Below, piece after piece: positions 8,459 to 18,041 of a stretch of 64,000 bases of DNA. A model generated the notes under the pieces. That model worked only from the letters and a program-made list of their open reading frames with translations, was not told the DNA's origin and ran no database searches. Location of the stretch: the NCBI RefSeq assembly GCF_001307295.1, contig NZ_CP012700.1, positions 3,785,001 through 3,849,000 of the forward strand, written 5' to 3'. Positions within the stretch are counted from its first letter, which is position 1. Each line of letters starts with the position of its first letter. The DNA comes from Sphingopyxis macrogoltabida (lineage in GTDB: Bacteria; Pseudomonadota; Alphaproteobacteria; Sphingomonadales; Sphingomonadaceae). A program made the position numbers and the translations under genes.

Positions 8459-8485
8459 CTGGGCCCCGGCTTTCGCCGGGGATCA
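8459..8485 (-). repeat. Right 27-bp inverted repeat flanking the GIY-YIG gene
   Basis: Exact reverse complement of 8123-8149. It begins four bases after the nuclease stop codon. With the left copy it could base-pair over the whole gene, and each copy also folds on itself. Confidence 0.85.
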
Positions 8486-8504
8486 CAAACTCCCGCTCCT
8501 CCCG

Positions 8505-8529
8505 TGATCCCCGACGAAAGCGGGCCGCC
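8505..8529 (+). repeat. Degenerate third copy of the palindromic unit
   Basis: TGATCCCCGACGAAAGCGGG and the following bases resemble the left repeat but with several mismatches and a lost stem. It lies about 75 bases upstream of the ileS start, so the nuclease unit was probably inserted next to an older relative, or one copy has decayed. Confidence 0.6.
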
Positions 8530-8602
8530 GAAACAACCGGGTAGTCGGAGTTGTCAACTTAAAGGTGACTCTTCCGTGCCAGTTACGCTAAGCGCCCGGG
8601 CC

Positions 8603-11497
8603 ATGACCGACAGCACGCCTGCCCCCGAAACCCGCGATTACCGCGACACCGTCTTCCTGCCCAAGACCGACTTTCCGATGAAAGCCGGCCTGCCGCAGAA
8701 GGAGCCGCTGATTCTGGCGAAATGGCTCGAGGGCAATCTGGAAGGGCAGATTCGCGAAAGCCGCAAGGATCGCGAGCAGTTCATCCTCCACGACGGCCCG
8801 CCCTACGCCAACGGCGACATGCATATCGGCCATGCGCTCAACCATATCCTGAAGGACATGGTCGTCCGCACCCAGACGCTGAAGGGCATGGATTCGCCTT
8901 ACGTCCCCGGCTGGGACTGCCACGGCCTGCCGATCGAGTGGAAGGTCGAGGAACAGTATCGCAAGAAGAAGCTCAACAAGGACGAAGTGCCGGTCGAGGA
9001 ATTCCGCGCCGAATGCCGCGCCTATGCGCAGCATTGGGTCGACACCCAAAGGGAACAACTGAAGCGCCTCGGCATCGGCGGCGACTGGGACCATCCGTAC
9101 CTCACGATGGATTATGAGGCCGAGGCGGTGATCGTCCGCGAGCTGATGAAATTCGCCGAATCGAACCAGCTCTATCGCGGCGCCAAGCCGGTGATGTGGT
9201 CGCCGGTCGAAAAGACCGCGCTCGCCGAAGCCGAGATCGAATATGAAGATATCGTCTCGACCCAGATCGACGTGGCGTTCGAGATCGTGGAGAGCCCGAT
9301 CAAGGAACTGGTCGGCGCGCATGCGGTGATCTGGACAACGACGCCGTGGACGATCCCGGTGAACCAGGCTTTGGCTTATGGGCCGGAGGTGGAGTACGTT
9401 CATCTCGAATATGAGTGGTACGCGACGGGTCGAAAACTGCGCGTTGTGATCGCAGCTCAGCTTCAACAAGAATTTGAGAAGCGTCTAGACCACAATCCCG
9501 AATGGGCTTTTCCTGACAAGACTGCTTTGAAAGCCATGTTTAGGGGCTCCGACCTTGCCGGCACCATTGCCCGCCACCCGATGCACGCACTCGGCGGCTT
9601 TTACGCTCGCCCGCGCCCGTTCCTGCCCGGCGACTTCGTCACCACCGACAGCGGCACGGGCCTTGTCCACATGTCGCCCGATCATGGCGAGGACGATTTC
9701 GACCTGTGCAAGGCGAACGGCATCGACCCCGTCTTCGCGGTCGAGGGCGACGGCAAATATCGCGCGGACTGGGCGTGGCTCGGCGGTCAGGGCAGCGTCA
9801 TCAACCCGAAGTTCAACGCCCCCGACGGCCCGATCTGCACCGACCTGCGCGAAGCCGGCGCGCTGCTCGCCGCTTCGGCCGACTATACGCACAGCTATCC
9901 GCATAGCTGGCGCTCGAAGGCCAAGGTCATCTACCGCTGCACCCCGCAATGGTTCGTGCCGATGGACAAGGTCATCGACCGCGACACCCCGCGCTGCGCC
10001 GACGAAGCGAACATTCGCGCCGCACAGGGCGCAGGCGAAACGCTGCGCCAGCTTGCGATGCAGGCGATCGAGGACACGCGCTTCGTCCCCGCCAAGGGCC
10101 GCAACCGCATCGGGTCGATGGTCGAGGGGCGCCCCGACTGGGTGCTGAGCCGCCAGCGTGCTTGGGGCGTGCCGATCACCCTGTTCGTCCATCGCAAGAG
10201 CGGGCAATATCTGATCGACACCGCGGTCAATGACCGCATCGTTGCCGCGGTCAAGGCGGGCGGCGTCGACGCGTGGAGCGACGCGCGCGCGCAGGAATAT
10301 CTCGGCGATCAATATGACGCCGCCGATTACGAGCGGATCACCGACATCCTCGACGTGTGGTTCGATTCGGGCTGCACCCACGCCTTCGTGCTCGAAAGCG
10401 GCAAATGGCCGGCGCTGATCCGCCGCGACGGCTCGACGCACAGCGCCGACCTCTATCTCGAAGGCAGCGACCAGCATCGCGGCTGGTTCCAGTCGTCGCT
10501 GCTCGAAAGCTGCGGCACGCGCGGCCGCGCGCCGTACAAGGCAGTGCTGACGCACGGCTTCACGATGGACAGCAAGGGCATGAAAATGTCCAAGTCGCTG
10601 GGCAACACGATCAGCCCCATCGACTTGATGCGCGACTATGGCGCCGATATCCTGCGCCTGTGGGCGCTGTCGGTCGATTTCACCGAGGACCACCGTATCG
10701 GCAAGGAAATCCTCGCCGGGGTCGCCGACCAGTATCGCAAGCTCCGCAACACCTTCCGCTACCTGCTCGGCGCGCTCGACGGGTTCACGGAAGAGGAGCG
10801 CGTCGAGGTTGCGGCGATGCCCGAACTCGAACGCTATATGCTGAGCCTGCTCGCCGACCTCGACGCGAAGCTGGCGCGCGCGGTCGACGATTTCGACTTC
10901 AACAGCTACACGCGCAGCCTTGCCGATTTCTGCAACGAGGATCTGTCGGCCTTCTATTTCGACATCCGCAAGGACCGGCTCTATTGCGACGTCAACCCGG
11001 CGACCGGCTACCAGACCGCCGAACGCGCCGCTTACCGCACCGTGCTCGACACGCTGTTCCACGCCCTCGTCCGCTATGCCGCGCCGGTGCTGGTGTTCAC
11101 CAGCGAGGAAGTGTGGGGGACGCGATATCCCGAAGCGACGTCGGTTCACTTGCTCGAATGGCCCGCCGTCGATGCCGCATGGAACGATGCTGAGCTTGGC
11201 GGGAAATGGGCCGGGGTCCGCGCGCAGCGCGAAGCGGTGACCGAAGCGATCGAACCCTATCGCCGCGAAAAGACGATCCGTTCCAGCCTCGAGGCCGAGG
11301 TTGTAATTCCGGCGCCGACGCTCGGCACCGCCGCGCTCGAAGAGGTGTTCATCGTGTCGGTGGCCCGCGCCGGCGACGAACTTGCGGTGACCCGCACCGA
11401 AAACCACAAATGCGGCCGCTGCTGGCGCCATCTGCCCGAGGTCGAGACCGACGGCAGCTTGTGCAATCGCTGCGACACGGTATTGGAAGCGGAATGA
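8603..11497 (+). CDS. ileS: Isoleucine--tRNA ligase
   Basis: The 964-residue class I synthetase charges tRNA-Ile and edits valine. It shows HIGH at 74-77 within GPPYANGDMHIGHALNH, KMSKS at 661-665, the editing-domain start TTTPWTIPVNQAL, and a C-terminal zinc finger with C937, C940, C954 and C957. ATG 8603 (MTDSTPAPETRDYRDT) starts the conserved region; earlier starts would run through the repeat. A stretch at about 9,380-9,560 inside the editing domain uses markedly more AT-rich codons than the rest of the gene. The stop overlaps the lspA start (ATGA). Confidence 0.97.
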   Translation: MTDSTPAPETRDYRDTVFLPKTDFPMKAGLPQKEPLILAKWLEGNLEGQIRESRKDREQFILHDGPPYANGDMHIGHALNHILKDMVVRTQTLKGMDSPYVPGWDCHGLPIEWKVEEQYRKKKLNKDEVPVEEFRAECRAYAQHWVDTQREQLKRLGIGGDWDHPYLTMDYEAEAVIVRELMKFAESNQLYRGAKPVMWSPVEKTALAEAEIEYEDIVSTQIDVAFEIVESPIKELVGAHAVIWTTTPWTIPVNQALAYGPEVEYVHLEYEWYATGRKLRVVIAAQLQQEFEKRLDHNPEWAFPDKTALKAMFRGSDLAGTIARHPMHALGGFYARPRPFLPGDFVTTDSGTGLVHMSPDHGEDDFDLCKANGIDPVFAVEGDGKYRADWAWLGGQGSVINPKFNAPDGPICTDLREAGALLAASADYTHSYPHSWRSKAKVIYRCTPQWFVPMDKVIDRDTPRCADEANIRAAQGAGETLRQLAMQAIEDTRFVPAKGRNRIGSMVEGRPDWVLSRQRAWGVPITLFVHRKSGQYLIDTAVNDRIVAAVKAGGVDAWSDARAQEYLGDQYDAADYERITDILDVWFDSGCTHAFVLESGKWPALIRRDGSTHSADLYLEGSDQHRGWFQSSLLESCGTRGRAPYKAVLTHGFTMDSKGMKMSKSLGNTISPIDLMRDYGADILRLWALSVDFTEDHRIGKEILAGVADQYRKLRNTFRYLLGALDGFTEEERVEVAAMPELERYMLSLLADLDAKLARAVDDFDFNSYTRSLADFCNEDLSAFYFDIRKDRLYCDVNPATGYQTAERAAYRTVLDTLFHALVRYAAPVLVFTSEEVWGTRYPEATSVHLLEWPAVDAAWNDAELGGKWAGVRAQREAVTEAIEPYRREKTIRSSLEAEVVIPAPTLGTAALEEVFIVSVARAGDELAVTRTENHKCGRCWRHLPEVETDGSLCNRCDTVLEAE

Positions 11498-12039
11498 GTA
11501 GCCAACGTTCGCCGTATCTGCGCTTCGGCCTGTTGATCGCGGCCTTCGCCTTTCTTCTCGACCAGGTCAGCAAATGGGTCGTGATCGTGCCGCTGTCGCT
11601 CGAACCGAAGCGCGTCATCGAGATCCTGCCTTTCTTCAACCTGACCTGGGCGGAAAATTGCGGCATTTCGCTGTCGATGTTCGCCAGTTGCACCGACACG
11701 ACGCGCTGGACGCTCGTTGCGGTGACGGGAATCGTCGCCGGTGCGGTCGCCATCTGGATGACGCGCGAAAAAGCGCGCGGCGACGTGATCGCGCTCGCGA
11801 TGATCCTCGGCGGCGCGCTCGGCAATATCGTCGACCGCGTCCGCTATGGCTATGTCGTCGACTATGCCGACCTGCATTTCGGTGACTTTCGTCCCTTCAT
11901 GATCTTCAACGTCGCCGATGCCTGCATCACCCTGGGGGTGCTTTTGCTGGTTGCACGCGCGCTGCTCTTGCGCGAAAAGGCCCCCGAGGCAGCCCCTTCA
12001 TCGAACCCTTCGTCGAACAAGGGCGCCGCCGCCGATTAA
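11494..12039 (+). CDS. lspA: Lipoprotein signal peptidase (signal peptidase II)
   Basis: The 181-residue inner-membrane aspartyl protease removes signal peptides from diacylated prolipoproteins. Four membrane segments are visible, with DQVSKW at 23-28, the catalytic Asp114 in GNIVDR, and Asp142 in FNVADACI. The C-terminal Ser/Pro/Ala tail is dispensable-looking. The start overlaps the ileS stop by four bases, a linkage common in proteobacteria. The following gene encodes a lipoprotein, a likely substrate. Confidence 0.95.
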   Translation: MSSQRSPYLRFGLLIAAFAFLLDQVSKWVVIVPLSLEPKRVIEILPFFNLTWAENCGISLSMFASCTDTTRWTLVAVTGIVAGAVAIWMTREKARGDVIALAMILGGALGNIVDRVRYGYVVDYADLHFGDFRPFMIFNVADACITLGVLLLVARALLLREKAPEAAPSSNPSSNKGAAAD

Positions 12040-12064
12040 CGGGGCGCATAGGAGAGATTTTCAA

Positions 12065-12484
12065 GTGAACCGGACCACCGCCATCCTCGCCGCCGCCGTT
12101 GCCGCATCGACCCTGTCGGCCTGTGGGTCGAACAGCCTGTTCAGCCGCGACCGGCCCGACGAATTCGCCGTGTCGCGTCAAGCGCCGCTCGTCGTACCGC
12201 CCGATTTCGCGCTCACCCCGCCGGCGCCCGGCTCGGCGCGCCCCGGCGGCGAATCGACCGCAGAGCAGACGCTGCGCGCCCTGTTCGGCGGCCCTGCCCC
12301 GCGCAGCGCAACCGAAGCCGCGATCATCGGCAGCGCCGACGGCACGCGCGGCGACCCGGGCATCCGCAGCCAGGTCGGCAGCCCCGACACGCAGGTCGTC
12401 GACAAGGGTCTCGTCACCCGCGACATCCTGGCGGCCCCCGAAGGCGACGGCCGCGAGGCGCAGGCGGCGATCCCGGGGAACTGA
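12065..12484 (+). CDS. DUF3035-type outer-membrane lipoprotein (BamF-like)
   Basis: The 139-residue protein begins at GTG 12065, with GGAGAG eight bases upstream. Its signal peptide ends in a lipobox LSAC (17-20), so Cys20 is the lipidated residue. The mature part has RPDEFAVSRQAPLVVPPDF (30-48), the hallmark of DUF3035 proteins, some of which are named BamF for association with the outer-membrane beta-barrel assembly complex in alphaproteobacteria. The rest is low-complexity. Position after lspA and before a strong terminator suggests it closes the ileS operon. The BAM role is inferred from the family only. Confidence 0.75.
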   Translation: MNRTTAILAAAVAASTLSACGSNSLFSRDRPDEFAVSRQAPLVVPPDFALTPPAPGSARPGGESTAEQTLRALFGGPAPRSATEAAIIGSADGTRGDPGIRSQVGSPDTQVVDKGLVTRDILAAPEGDGREAQAAIPGN

Positions 12485-12503
12485 ACCGCCCCGCATCGCG
12501 CAT

Positions 12504-12537
12504 GAAACCGGCCCGGCTTTCCGGGCCGGTTTCTTTT
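12504..12537 (+). terminator. Rho-independent terminator after the lipoprotein gene
   Basis: A perfect 13-bp stem (GAAACCGGCCCGG with CCGGGCCGGTTTC) with a CTTT loop is followed by TTTT. It lies 19 bases after the lipoprotein stop and just before the stop of the opposing gene, so it can serve both strands. Confidence 0.9.
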
Positions 12538-12540
12538 GGG

Positions 12541-13209
12541 TCAGGTGACGATCAGCGAAAAAAGCACAAAGAGGACCAGCGCCTCGACCATCGCGCGCGA
12601 GGCGTGCAGCGCGGCGCGCCAGCGGCTGATCCGCAGATGCTGCGCGAACCACAAGATCTGCAGGCTGCCGAACCACAAGAGCGCGAGCGCGAGCAGCGCC
12701 AGCCCCGCGATCCCCGCCGCGAGCGGCTTGAGCTGCAACAGGATAGAAGCGCCCGAGACCATCAGCGCGAAGGGCGCGGCAACATAGCATTGGCTGTAGA
12801 AAGGCGCCTTCAGCGGCACCCGGTCGAGCTTCACATGCCGCGCCCGCACCAGCCGGGCCGCCATGACGAGCGGAAACAGGCTGAAGAAGGCGACGCGCAT
12901 CAGAATATAGGTCGTATCGTCGTTGACCAGCCCGCCCAGCCCGGTCTTGTCGGCGACGATCGCGCTCTCGCCGACCGTCGACAGTTCGAGCGCGTGGCTG
13001 ATCACCAGCGTCAGCAGCAGAAACAGCGGCGGCGATAGCGTATCGGTATATTGCTTTTCCTCGGCATCGCCCTGCTCGGCGTCCGAATAATCCATCATCT
13101 TGAGTGGCCGGGTCAGCCCCTGCCACAGCGTCACCGGATAGAAGATCAGCCACGACATCACCTCGTAAAGCAGCTCGTCGAGCGACTTCAGGAGGTTGAA
13201 GAAGTTCAT
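12541..13209 (-). CDS. Integral membrane protein (possibly Yip1-like)
   Basis: The 222-residue protein has about five membrane segments, after an amphipathic N-terminus containing MSWLIFYPVTLWQGLTRPLKMM and an acidic loop (DYSDAEQGDAEEK). The layout resembles bacterial YIP1-domain proteins, but I see no decisive motif. It lies 29 bases downstream of dxs in the same orientation and may be cotranscribed with it. Function unknown. Confidence 0.6.
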   Translation of the reverse strand: MNFFNLLKSLDELLYEVMSWLIFYPVTLWQGLTRPLKMMDYSDAEQGDAEEKQYTDTLSPPLFLLLTLVISHALELSTVGESAIVADKTGLGGLVNDDTTYILMRVAFFSLFPLVMAARLVRARHVKLDRVPLKAPFYSQCYVAAPFALMVSGASILLQLKPLAAGIAGLALLALALLWFGSLQILWFAQHLRISRWRAALHASRAMVEALVLFVLFSLIVT

Positions 13210-13238
13210 GCCGCCCCCGATTCCGCGCGGCTAGCGGT

Positions 13239-15167
13239 TCATGCCCGCGCGCCAGCCTCTTCGACGCCCGCGCTGTTGTGGCGCAGCGCCCTCAGGACGG
13301 TATCGACGATCTGTGGCGCGTTGAGCCCCGCCGCGTCATATTGCAGCTCGGGCTTGTCCTGATCCTGAAAAACGTCGGGCAGGCGCATCGTGCGCAGCTT
13401 CAGCCCCGCGTCGATCAGCCCCGCGTCGCTCGCCAGCGTCAGTACATGCGCGCCCAAGCCGCCAATGCTGCCTTCCTCGATCGTCACACACACTTCATGG
13501 GCGGCGAGCGTCTTGCGAATCAGCTCCTCGTCGAGTGGCTTGGCGAAGCGCAGATCGATCACGCTCGTCGACAGGCCCCTTGCTTCCAGCGTGTCGGCGG
13601 CTTTGAGCGCTTCGGCAAGGCGGGTGCCGAGCGACAGGATCGCGACGGTCTTGCCGCTGCGCACGACGCGGCCCTTGCCGATCTCGAGCTTCAGCGGAAC
13701 CTCGGGCAAAGCCACCCCGGTGCCGTTGCCGCGTGGGTAGCGAAAGGCGATTGGGCCGTCGTCATATTCGGCGGCAGTATAGGTCATATGGACGAGTTCG
13801 GCTTCGTCGGCTGCCGCCATCACCACCATATTCGGCAAGGTCGCGAGGTAAGTGACGTCGAACGAGCCAGCATGCGTCGATCCGTCGGCACCGACGAGCC
13901 CGGCGCGGTCGATCGCAAAGCGCACCGGCAGATTCTGGATCGCGACGTCGTGGACGACCTGATCATAGGCGCGCTGGAGGAAGGTCGAATAGATCGCCGC
14001 GAACGGCCGCATCCCCTGCGCCGCCAGCCCCGCGGCAAAGGTCACCGCATGCTGCTCGGCGATCCCGACGTCGAAAGTCCTTGTCGGGTGCGCCTTAGCG
14101 AATTTGTCGACGCCCGTCCCCGACGGCATTGCCGCGGTGATCGCGACGATGCGCGGATCGGTGTCCGCAAGCTTCGCCAGCGTTTCACCGAAGACATTCT
14201 GATACTGGGGTGGGCCCGGCGGCGCCTTCGCCTGTTCGCCCGTGATGACGTCGAATTTCTGCACGCCATGATATTTGTCGGCGGCCGCCTCGGCGGGGGC
14301 ATAGCCATGCCCCTTCTTGGTCACCGCATGAATCAGCACCGGGCCATGATCGCTGTCGCGGACATTTTCGAGCACCGGGATCAGATGTTCCAGATTATGC
14401 CCGTCGATCGGCCCGACGTAATAAAAGCCGAGTTCCTCGAACAGCGTGCCGCCCATCGCCATGCCGCGCGCGAACTCGTCGGTCCGTTTGGCGGCCTTGT
14501 GGAGCGGCTCGGGCAATTTCCTTGCGAAGCGCCGCGCGATTTCGCGCAGTTCGAGGAACGGCCGCGACGACACCAGCTTGGCGAGATAGGCGCTGAGCCC
14601 GCCGACCGGCGGCGCGATCGACATGTCATTGTCGTTCAAGATGACGATCAGGCGGTTACCCGCCGCCGCCGCGTTGTTCATCGCTTCATAGGCCATGCCC
14701 GCCGACATCGACCCGTCGCCGATCACCGCGATCGCACGGCCCGGCTCGTCCTTCAGCTTGTTGGCGATCGCGAAACCGAGCGCGGCGCTGATCGAGGTCG
14801 AACTGTGCGCGGCGCCGAACGGGTCATATTCGCTCTCGCTGCGCTTGGTGAAGCCCGAAAGCCCGCCGCCGGTGCGCAAGGTACGAATGCGGTCGCGCCG
14901 CCCGGTGATGATCTTGTGCGGATAGCATTGGTGGCCGACGTCCCAAACCAGCTTATCGCGCGGGGTGTCGAACACATAATGGATCGCGACCGTCAGCTCG
15001 ACGACGCCGAGCCCCGAACCCAGATGACCGCCGGTGGTGCCGACGGCCGAAATCATCTCGGCCCGCAGCTCGTCGGCGAACGGGCGGAGATCTTCGGGCT
15101 TCAGCTTGCGGAGGTCGGCTGGGACATCCACCGTGTCGAGCAGCGGCGTATGCGGACGATCGGTCAT
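13239..15167 (-). CDS. dxs: 1-Deoxy-D-xylulose-5-phosphate synthase
   Basis: The 642-residue thiamine-diphosphate enzyme condenses pyruvate and glyceraldehyde-3-phosphate, the entry step of the MEP isoprenoid pathway, which also feeds carotenoids and quinones. Visible features are [11 protein letters not shown] (44-54), [11 protein letters not shown], the ThDP/Mg2+ motif [17 protein letters not shown], and the transketolase-like PMP...[17 protein letters not shown] region, with [10 protein letters not shown] present. Length is typical. The gene precedes the membrane protein gene at 12.5-13.2 kb and starts after a separate unit at 15.2-16.8 kb. Confidence 0.97.
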   Translation of the reverse strand: MTDRPHTPLLDTVDVPADLRKLKPEDLRPFADELRAEMISAVGTTGGHLGSGLGVVELTVAIHYVFDTPRDKLVWDVGHQCYPHKIITGRRDRIRTLRTGGGLSGFTKRSESEYDPFGAAHSSTSISAALGFAIANKLKDEPGRAIAVIGDGSMSAGMAYEAMNNAAAAGNRLIVILNDNDMSIAPPVGGLSAYLAKLVSSRPFLELREIARRFARKLPEPLHKAAKRTDEFARGMAMGGTLFEELGFYYVGPIDGHNLEHLIPVLENVRDSDHGPVLIHAVTKKGHGYAPAEAAADKYHGVQKFDVITGEQAKAPPGPPQYQNVFGETLAKLADTDPRIVAITAAMPSGTGVDKFAKAHPTRTFDVGIAEQHAVTFAAGLAAQGMRPFAAIYSTFLQRAYDQVVHDVAIQNLPVRFAIDRAGLVGADGSTHAGSFDVTYLATLPNMVVMAAADEAELVHMTYTAAEYDDGPIAFRYPRGNGTGVALPEVPLKLEIGKGRVVRSGKTVAILSLGTRLAEALKAADTLEARGLSTSVIDLRFAKPLDEELIRKTLAAHEVCVTIEEGSIGGLGAHVLTLASDAGLIDAGLKLRTMRLPDVFQDQDKPELQYDAAGLNAPQIVDTVLRALRHNSAGVEEAGARA

Positions 15168-15222
15168 GCCGCCGTCATAAAGCCAAGCCCCGAAGCTGTC
15201 GAACGAAAAGGGGGCGTGCCGG

Positions 15223-15744
15223 TCAGGGCGCGCCGGCCTTGTTCCGGATATCCTGCGTCAATTGCCAGCAATCGGCCGCCTTCCGGAAATGCAGCGACCC
15301 GCCCGGCCCCGTCTTTTCGATCAGCGTTCCGGGCCCGTCGCCCTCGTCGGGTTCGAAACGCCCCGGCGCCCAGTCGACACGCTCGACGCCGTCGGGCCCG
15401 GTGCTGAAATCGACCTGCACATAGACGAGCTGGCGCGGATCGCCGCCGTTCGCCTCGAACAGCCGTTCCGACGCGCGGGTGACATAGCTGTAATCGATCA
15501 TCACGATCGGAAAATCGTCGGAAGCACCGGCCGCCGCGCCATAACGCGCGCGCACGGCGCTGCTGTTCGCGAAAGGCCACAGGAAGGCCGGAAAATCGCC
15601 GCTGCGGCAGGCGCTCGCGGCCTCGTCCAGAAAGAAACGGTCGCTCTCGCTCGCCGGCTCATCGGCTATGGCACTCGCTGCCGGCATCAGCGCGAACAGC
15701 GCCGCCGCGAGCATACGGGGGGTCCAGGCTTCACTCTTTTTCAT
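15223..15744 (-). CDS. Secreted hypothetical protein
   Basis: The 173-residue protein has a signal peptide ([19 protein letters not shown], residues 11-29) and a soluble mature domain with an early pair of features, ACRSGDF and later KAADCWQL, that could form one disulfide. I do not recognise the family. ATG 15742-15744 overlaps the preceding gene end by 14 bases, so it is the last member of a three-gene unit with the small membrane protein and the HExxH protein. Confidence 0.65.
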   Translation of the reverse strand: MKKSEAWTPRMLAAALFALMPAASAIADEPASESDRFFLDEAASACRSGDFPAFLWPFANSSAVRARYGAAAGASDDFPIVMIDYSYVTRASERLFEANGGDPRQLVYVQVDFSTGPDGVERVDWAPGRFEPDEGDGPGTLIEKTGPGGSLHFRKAADCWQLTQDIRNKAGAP

Positions 15745-15979
15745 TGCGCCGCTTCTCCTCGTCGGGCGCGGCGTTTTTCGCCGCGCCGACCTGCGCATAG
15801 AGCCCGCGCACCATCAAATCTGTGAACACGAGCATAACCCCGATCATGCCGACGAGCAGCGCGACCGCCGCGACCGGAAAGGGACCGATCTGGTCGATCG
15901 CGCCGCGCCGCATCGCGAGCGCGAGCAGCGCCGCGACCGCCATCAGCGCATAACCGGCAAGACGCGGCGCCCGGCTCAT
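15731..15979 (-). CDS. Small two-helix membrane protein
   Basis: The 82-residue protein has two clear membrane segments (about 9-22 and 34-53) and a charged C-terminal tail ([10 protein letters not shown]). Its start overlaps the stop of the HExxH gene by four bases and its end overlaps the next start, so the three are translationally coupled. Function unknown. Confidence 0.65.
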   Translation of the reverse strand: MSRAPRLAGYALMAVAALLALAMRRGAIDQIGPFPVAAVALLVGMIGVMLVFTDLMVRGLYAQVGAAKNAAPDEEKRRNEKE

Positions 15980-16803
15980 GCCGCCTGCTCCGGCGGCGAT
16001 CCATAGTCGGCAAGGTCGATGCTCATGATATCGGCGACGATGTCGCGTTTGGCCACATAGCGCGCGGCATCCCTGAGGTCGGCGGCAAGATGCGGCTTCA
16101 GATAGGGTACAGCGGTGAGCGGATCGCGTCCCGCCAGCGCTTCGCTGACCGCCAGCGCGGTCATCAGCGCGCGTTCGGACAGATAGCCCTGCGAACCCGA
16201 AAGATACCAGCCGCCAACCTGGTCTGCCTCCGCCGCCGTGTGATAACCATAGCGGGCATTGTTGCCGAGGAAGATGCCGAAGCCGAGCGCTACGGCGACA
16301 AGGTCGGTCAGCAGTTCCTCGCAATCGGGGCCGCCGGGGGCGGCGCGCCGGGTCACCGTCATCCAGTAATGCGCGGTTTCATGCCCCAATGTCGCGACGA
16401 GCGCCGCCTCATCGGCGAGCTGGCTGCGCGCCGCAACGATCTCCGCCAGCCAGCCTCCGGCGCCATCCTCGACGAGCTGGAAGGTGCCGGCAGCGCTGGC
16501 GCCCGCATGGACAACGGCATGGCGATCGCCCACCGGCATGTGCGCCCGCCCTCCGTCGACCATGACCAGCCGCACCGGCCAGTCGGCGATGCCGGCAATC
16601 GCCATGACCTGCCCCAGAAGTTCACGCGCCCGCTCGTCGCCGGTCAGGCGGCTGTCGGGAAAGCAACTGCCGTCGGGGGCAGCCAAAATCCGGCCGCGAT
16701 GCGCGGCGAGCCCGCCATGTTCATCGAGCAGCCATCGAAAGGCGGCAAGTTGCCACTCCCACTCGGCGGCCGACAGCGGGCGGCGCGGCCCGAACAGGCT
16801 CAT
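15976..16803 (-). CDS. Putative zinc metallopeptidase with HExxH motif
   Basis: The 275-residue protein carries GHETAHYWM, an HExxH zinc motif, followed about 20 residues later by CEELLTDLVAVALGFGIFLGNN. A Glu or Asp of that second stretch is the probable third zinc ligand, and the hydrophobic run suggests a buried helix near the active site. No signal peptide is seen. The ATG at 16801-16803 (MSLFGPRRPL) precedes the conserved region; the frame remains open upstream without similarity. The active-site pattern is clear, but the family and substrate are unknown. It leads a coupled unit with the two small genes downstream. Confidence 0.65.
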   Translation of the reverse strand: MSLFGPRRPLSAAEWEWQLAAFRWLLDEHGGLAAHRGRILAAPDGSCFPDSRLTGDERARELLGQVMAIAGIADWPVRLVMVDGGRAHMPVGDRHAVVHAGASAAGTFQLVEDGAGGWLAEIVAARSQLADEAALVATLGHETAHYWMTVTRRAAPGGPDCEELLTDLVAVALGFGIFLGNNARYGYHTAAEADQVGGWYLSGSQGYLSERALMTALAVSEALAGRDPLTAVPYLKPHLAADLRDAARYVAKRDIVADIMSIDLADYGSPPEQAA

Positions 16804-16991
16804 GCCGCACCGCCTGCGGCTGCGGCGGAACCAAAGGCGGCCGGGGGGCATATGAGCACGGGAACACAGGATCGATGCATGCAAGTCACGTTGAAACGAA
16901 AAGCGCCCCTCCGCAAGACGAAGCCTTTGCATTGCGCCGACAATCACTTACACGCGTGTCCAGAGGGGCGGATCACAGGATATTCATACCC

Positions 16992-18002
16992 ATGCCGATG
17001 AGCTTTACCCGCCTTGCCTGCCGCTTGCACCTGTTTGCGCTTTGCGTCGGCGGTGGATTGGCCGCCGCGCCGGCGCACGCCGAAGATTTCGCCCTGCCCT
17101 ATGATTTGGCCGGCGACCCCGACACGCGGCTGGCTGCAAGCGACAACGAGCCGGCCCGCTACGTCCAGGACACCAGCGATCTCGACGAGAATATCCTGCT
17201 TCCCGCCGCGCGGCCGCAGGACGACAATCCCGAACGCAAATGGTCGCGCGATTATCTTGCGGTGGGCGCCGGGGTGCTCAGCACCCCGAGCTACAATGGT
17301 TCGGACGACCGCAACATCCTGCCCGCCTTTTACCTGCGCGGGCGCGTCAGCGGCTTTTCCTTCTCGACCCGCGGCACCAATTTCCAGGTCGACCTGATCC
17401 GCCAGCGGCGGGGGCAAAAGACCGATTTCAAGTTCGGCCCGATCATCAACCTGCGCAGCGACCGGACCGGCCGCATCAAGGATCCGCAGGTCGAGGCGCT
17501 CGGCGAAAAGAAAATGGCGGTCGAGCTCGGCATATCGGCGGGTGTCACCCACACCGGGGTGCTCACCAGCGAATATGACCAGATCGGTTTCCGCGTCGTC
17601 GGGCTCAAGGATATTTCGGGCAAGCACGGAAGCTGGGTCGTGTCGCCGACGCTCGACTACGGCACCCCGATCTCGAAGCGCGCCTATCTTGGCGCTTCGG
17701 TGTCGGTGAACGTCTATGGCAAGGGTTTCGGCCGCTATTATTACGACATCGACCCGCTCGGCAGCGCTGCAAGCGGGCTCCCCGTCTACACCGGTGCCGG
17801 GCGCAAGGCGACCGCGGGCAAATATACCATCGGCGTTGCCGGCGCCTATGCCCTGTCCGGCGACCTCAGGAAGGGCTTCGTGCTCGTCGGCGGGGCGCAA
17901 TATGGCCGGTTGACCGGGCGCTATGCCGATTCGCCGATCGTGTCGCAGGCGGGCAGCGCCGACCAGTGGCTGTTCGGCGGCGGCGTCGCCTACCAGTTCT
18001 GA
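16992..18002 (+). CDS. MipA/OmpV family outer-membrane protein
   Basis: The 336-residue protein has a signal peptide ending AAPAHAEDF and a C-terminal beta-barrel finishing in YQF, the terminal aromatic signal for outer-membrane insertion. The segment from DYLAVGAGVLSTPSYNGSDDRNILPAFYLRG is the usual first barrel strand pair of MipA/OmpV proteins, some of which scaffold murein enzymes. ATG 16992 or 16998 could be used; AGGA lies 12 bases before the first. The gene stands alone between diverging and converging neighbours. Confidence 0.85.
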   Translation: MPMSFTRLACRLHLFALCVGGGLAAAPAHAEDFALPYDLAGDPDTRLAASDNEPARYVQDTSDLDENILLPAARPQDDNPERKWSRDYLAVGAGVLSTPSYNGSDDRNILPAFYLRGRVSGFSFSTRGTNFQVDLIRQRRGQKTDFKFGPIINLRSDRTGRIKDPQVEALGEKKMAVELGISAGVTHTGVLTSEYDQIGFRVVGLKDISGKHGSWVVSPTLDYGTPISKRAYLGASVSVNVYGKGFGRYYYDIDPLGSAASGLPVYTGAGRKATAGKYTIGVAGAYALSGDLRKGFVLVGGAQYGRLTGRYADSPIVSQAGSADQWLFGGGVAYQF

Positions 18003-18041
18003 GGGCGACCGGGCTTTCGGTCACCGGCCGCCCCGAAAGGC

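Noticed and set aside
8123..8529. CRISPR-like repeats near the GIY-YIG gene
   Set aside because: Copies are inverted, self-complementary and irregularly spaced around a gene; no regular spacers or cas genes.
13278..15407. Very long open frame antisense to dxs (about 700 codons)
   Set aside because: High GC leaves few stops in the opposite frame; the encoded sequence is Arg/His-rich with no motifs, while dxs is certain.
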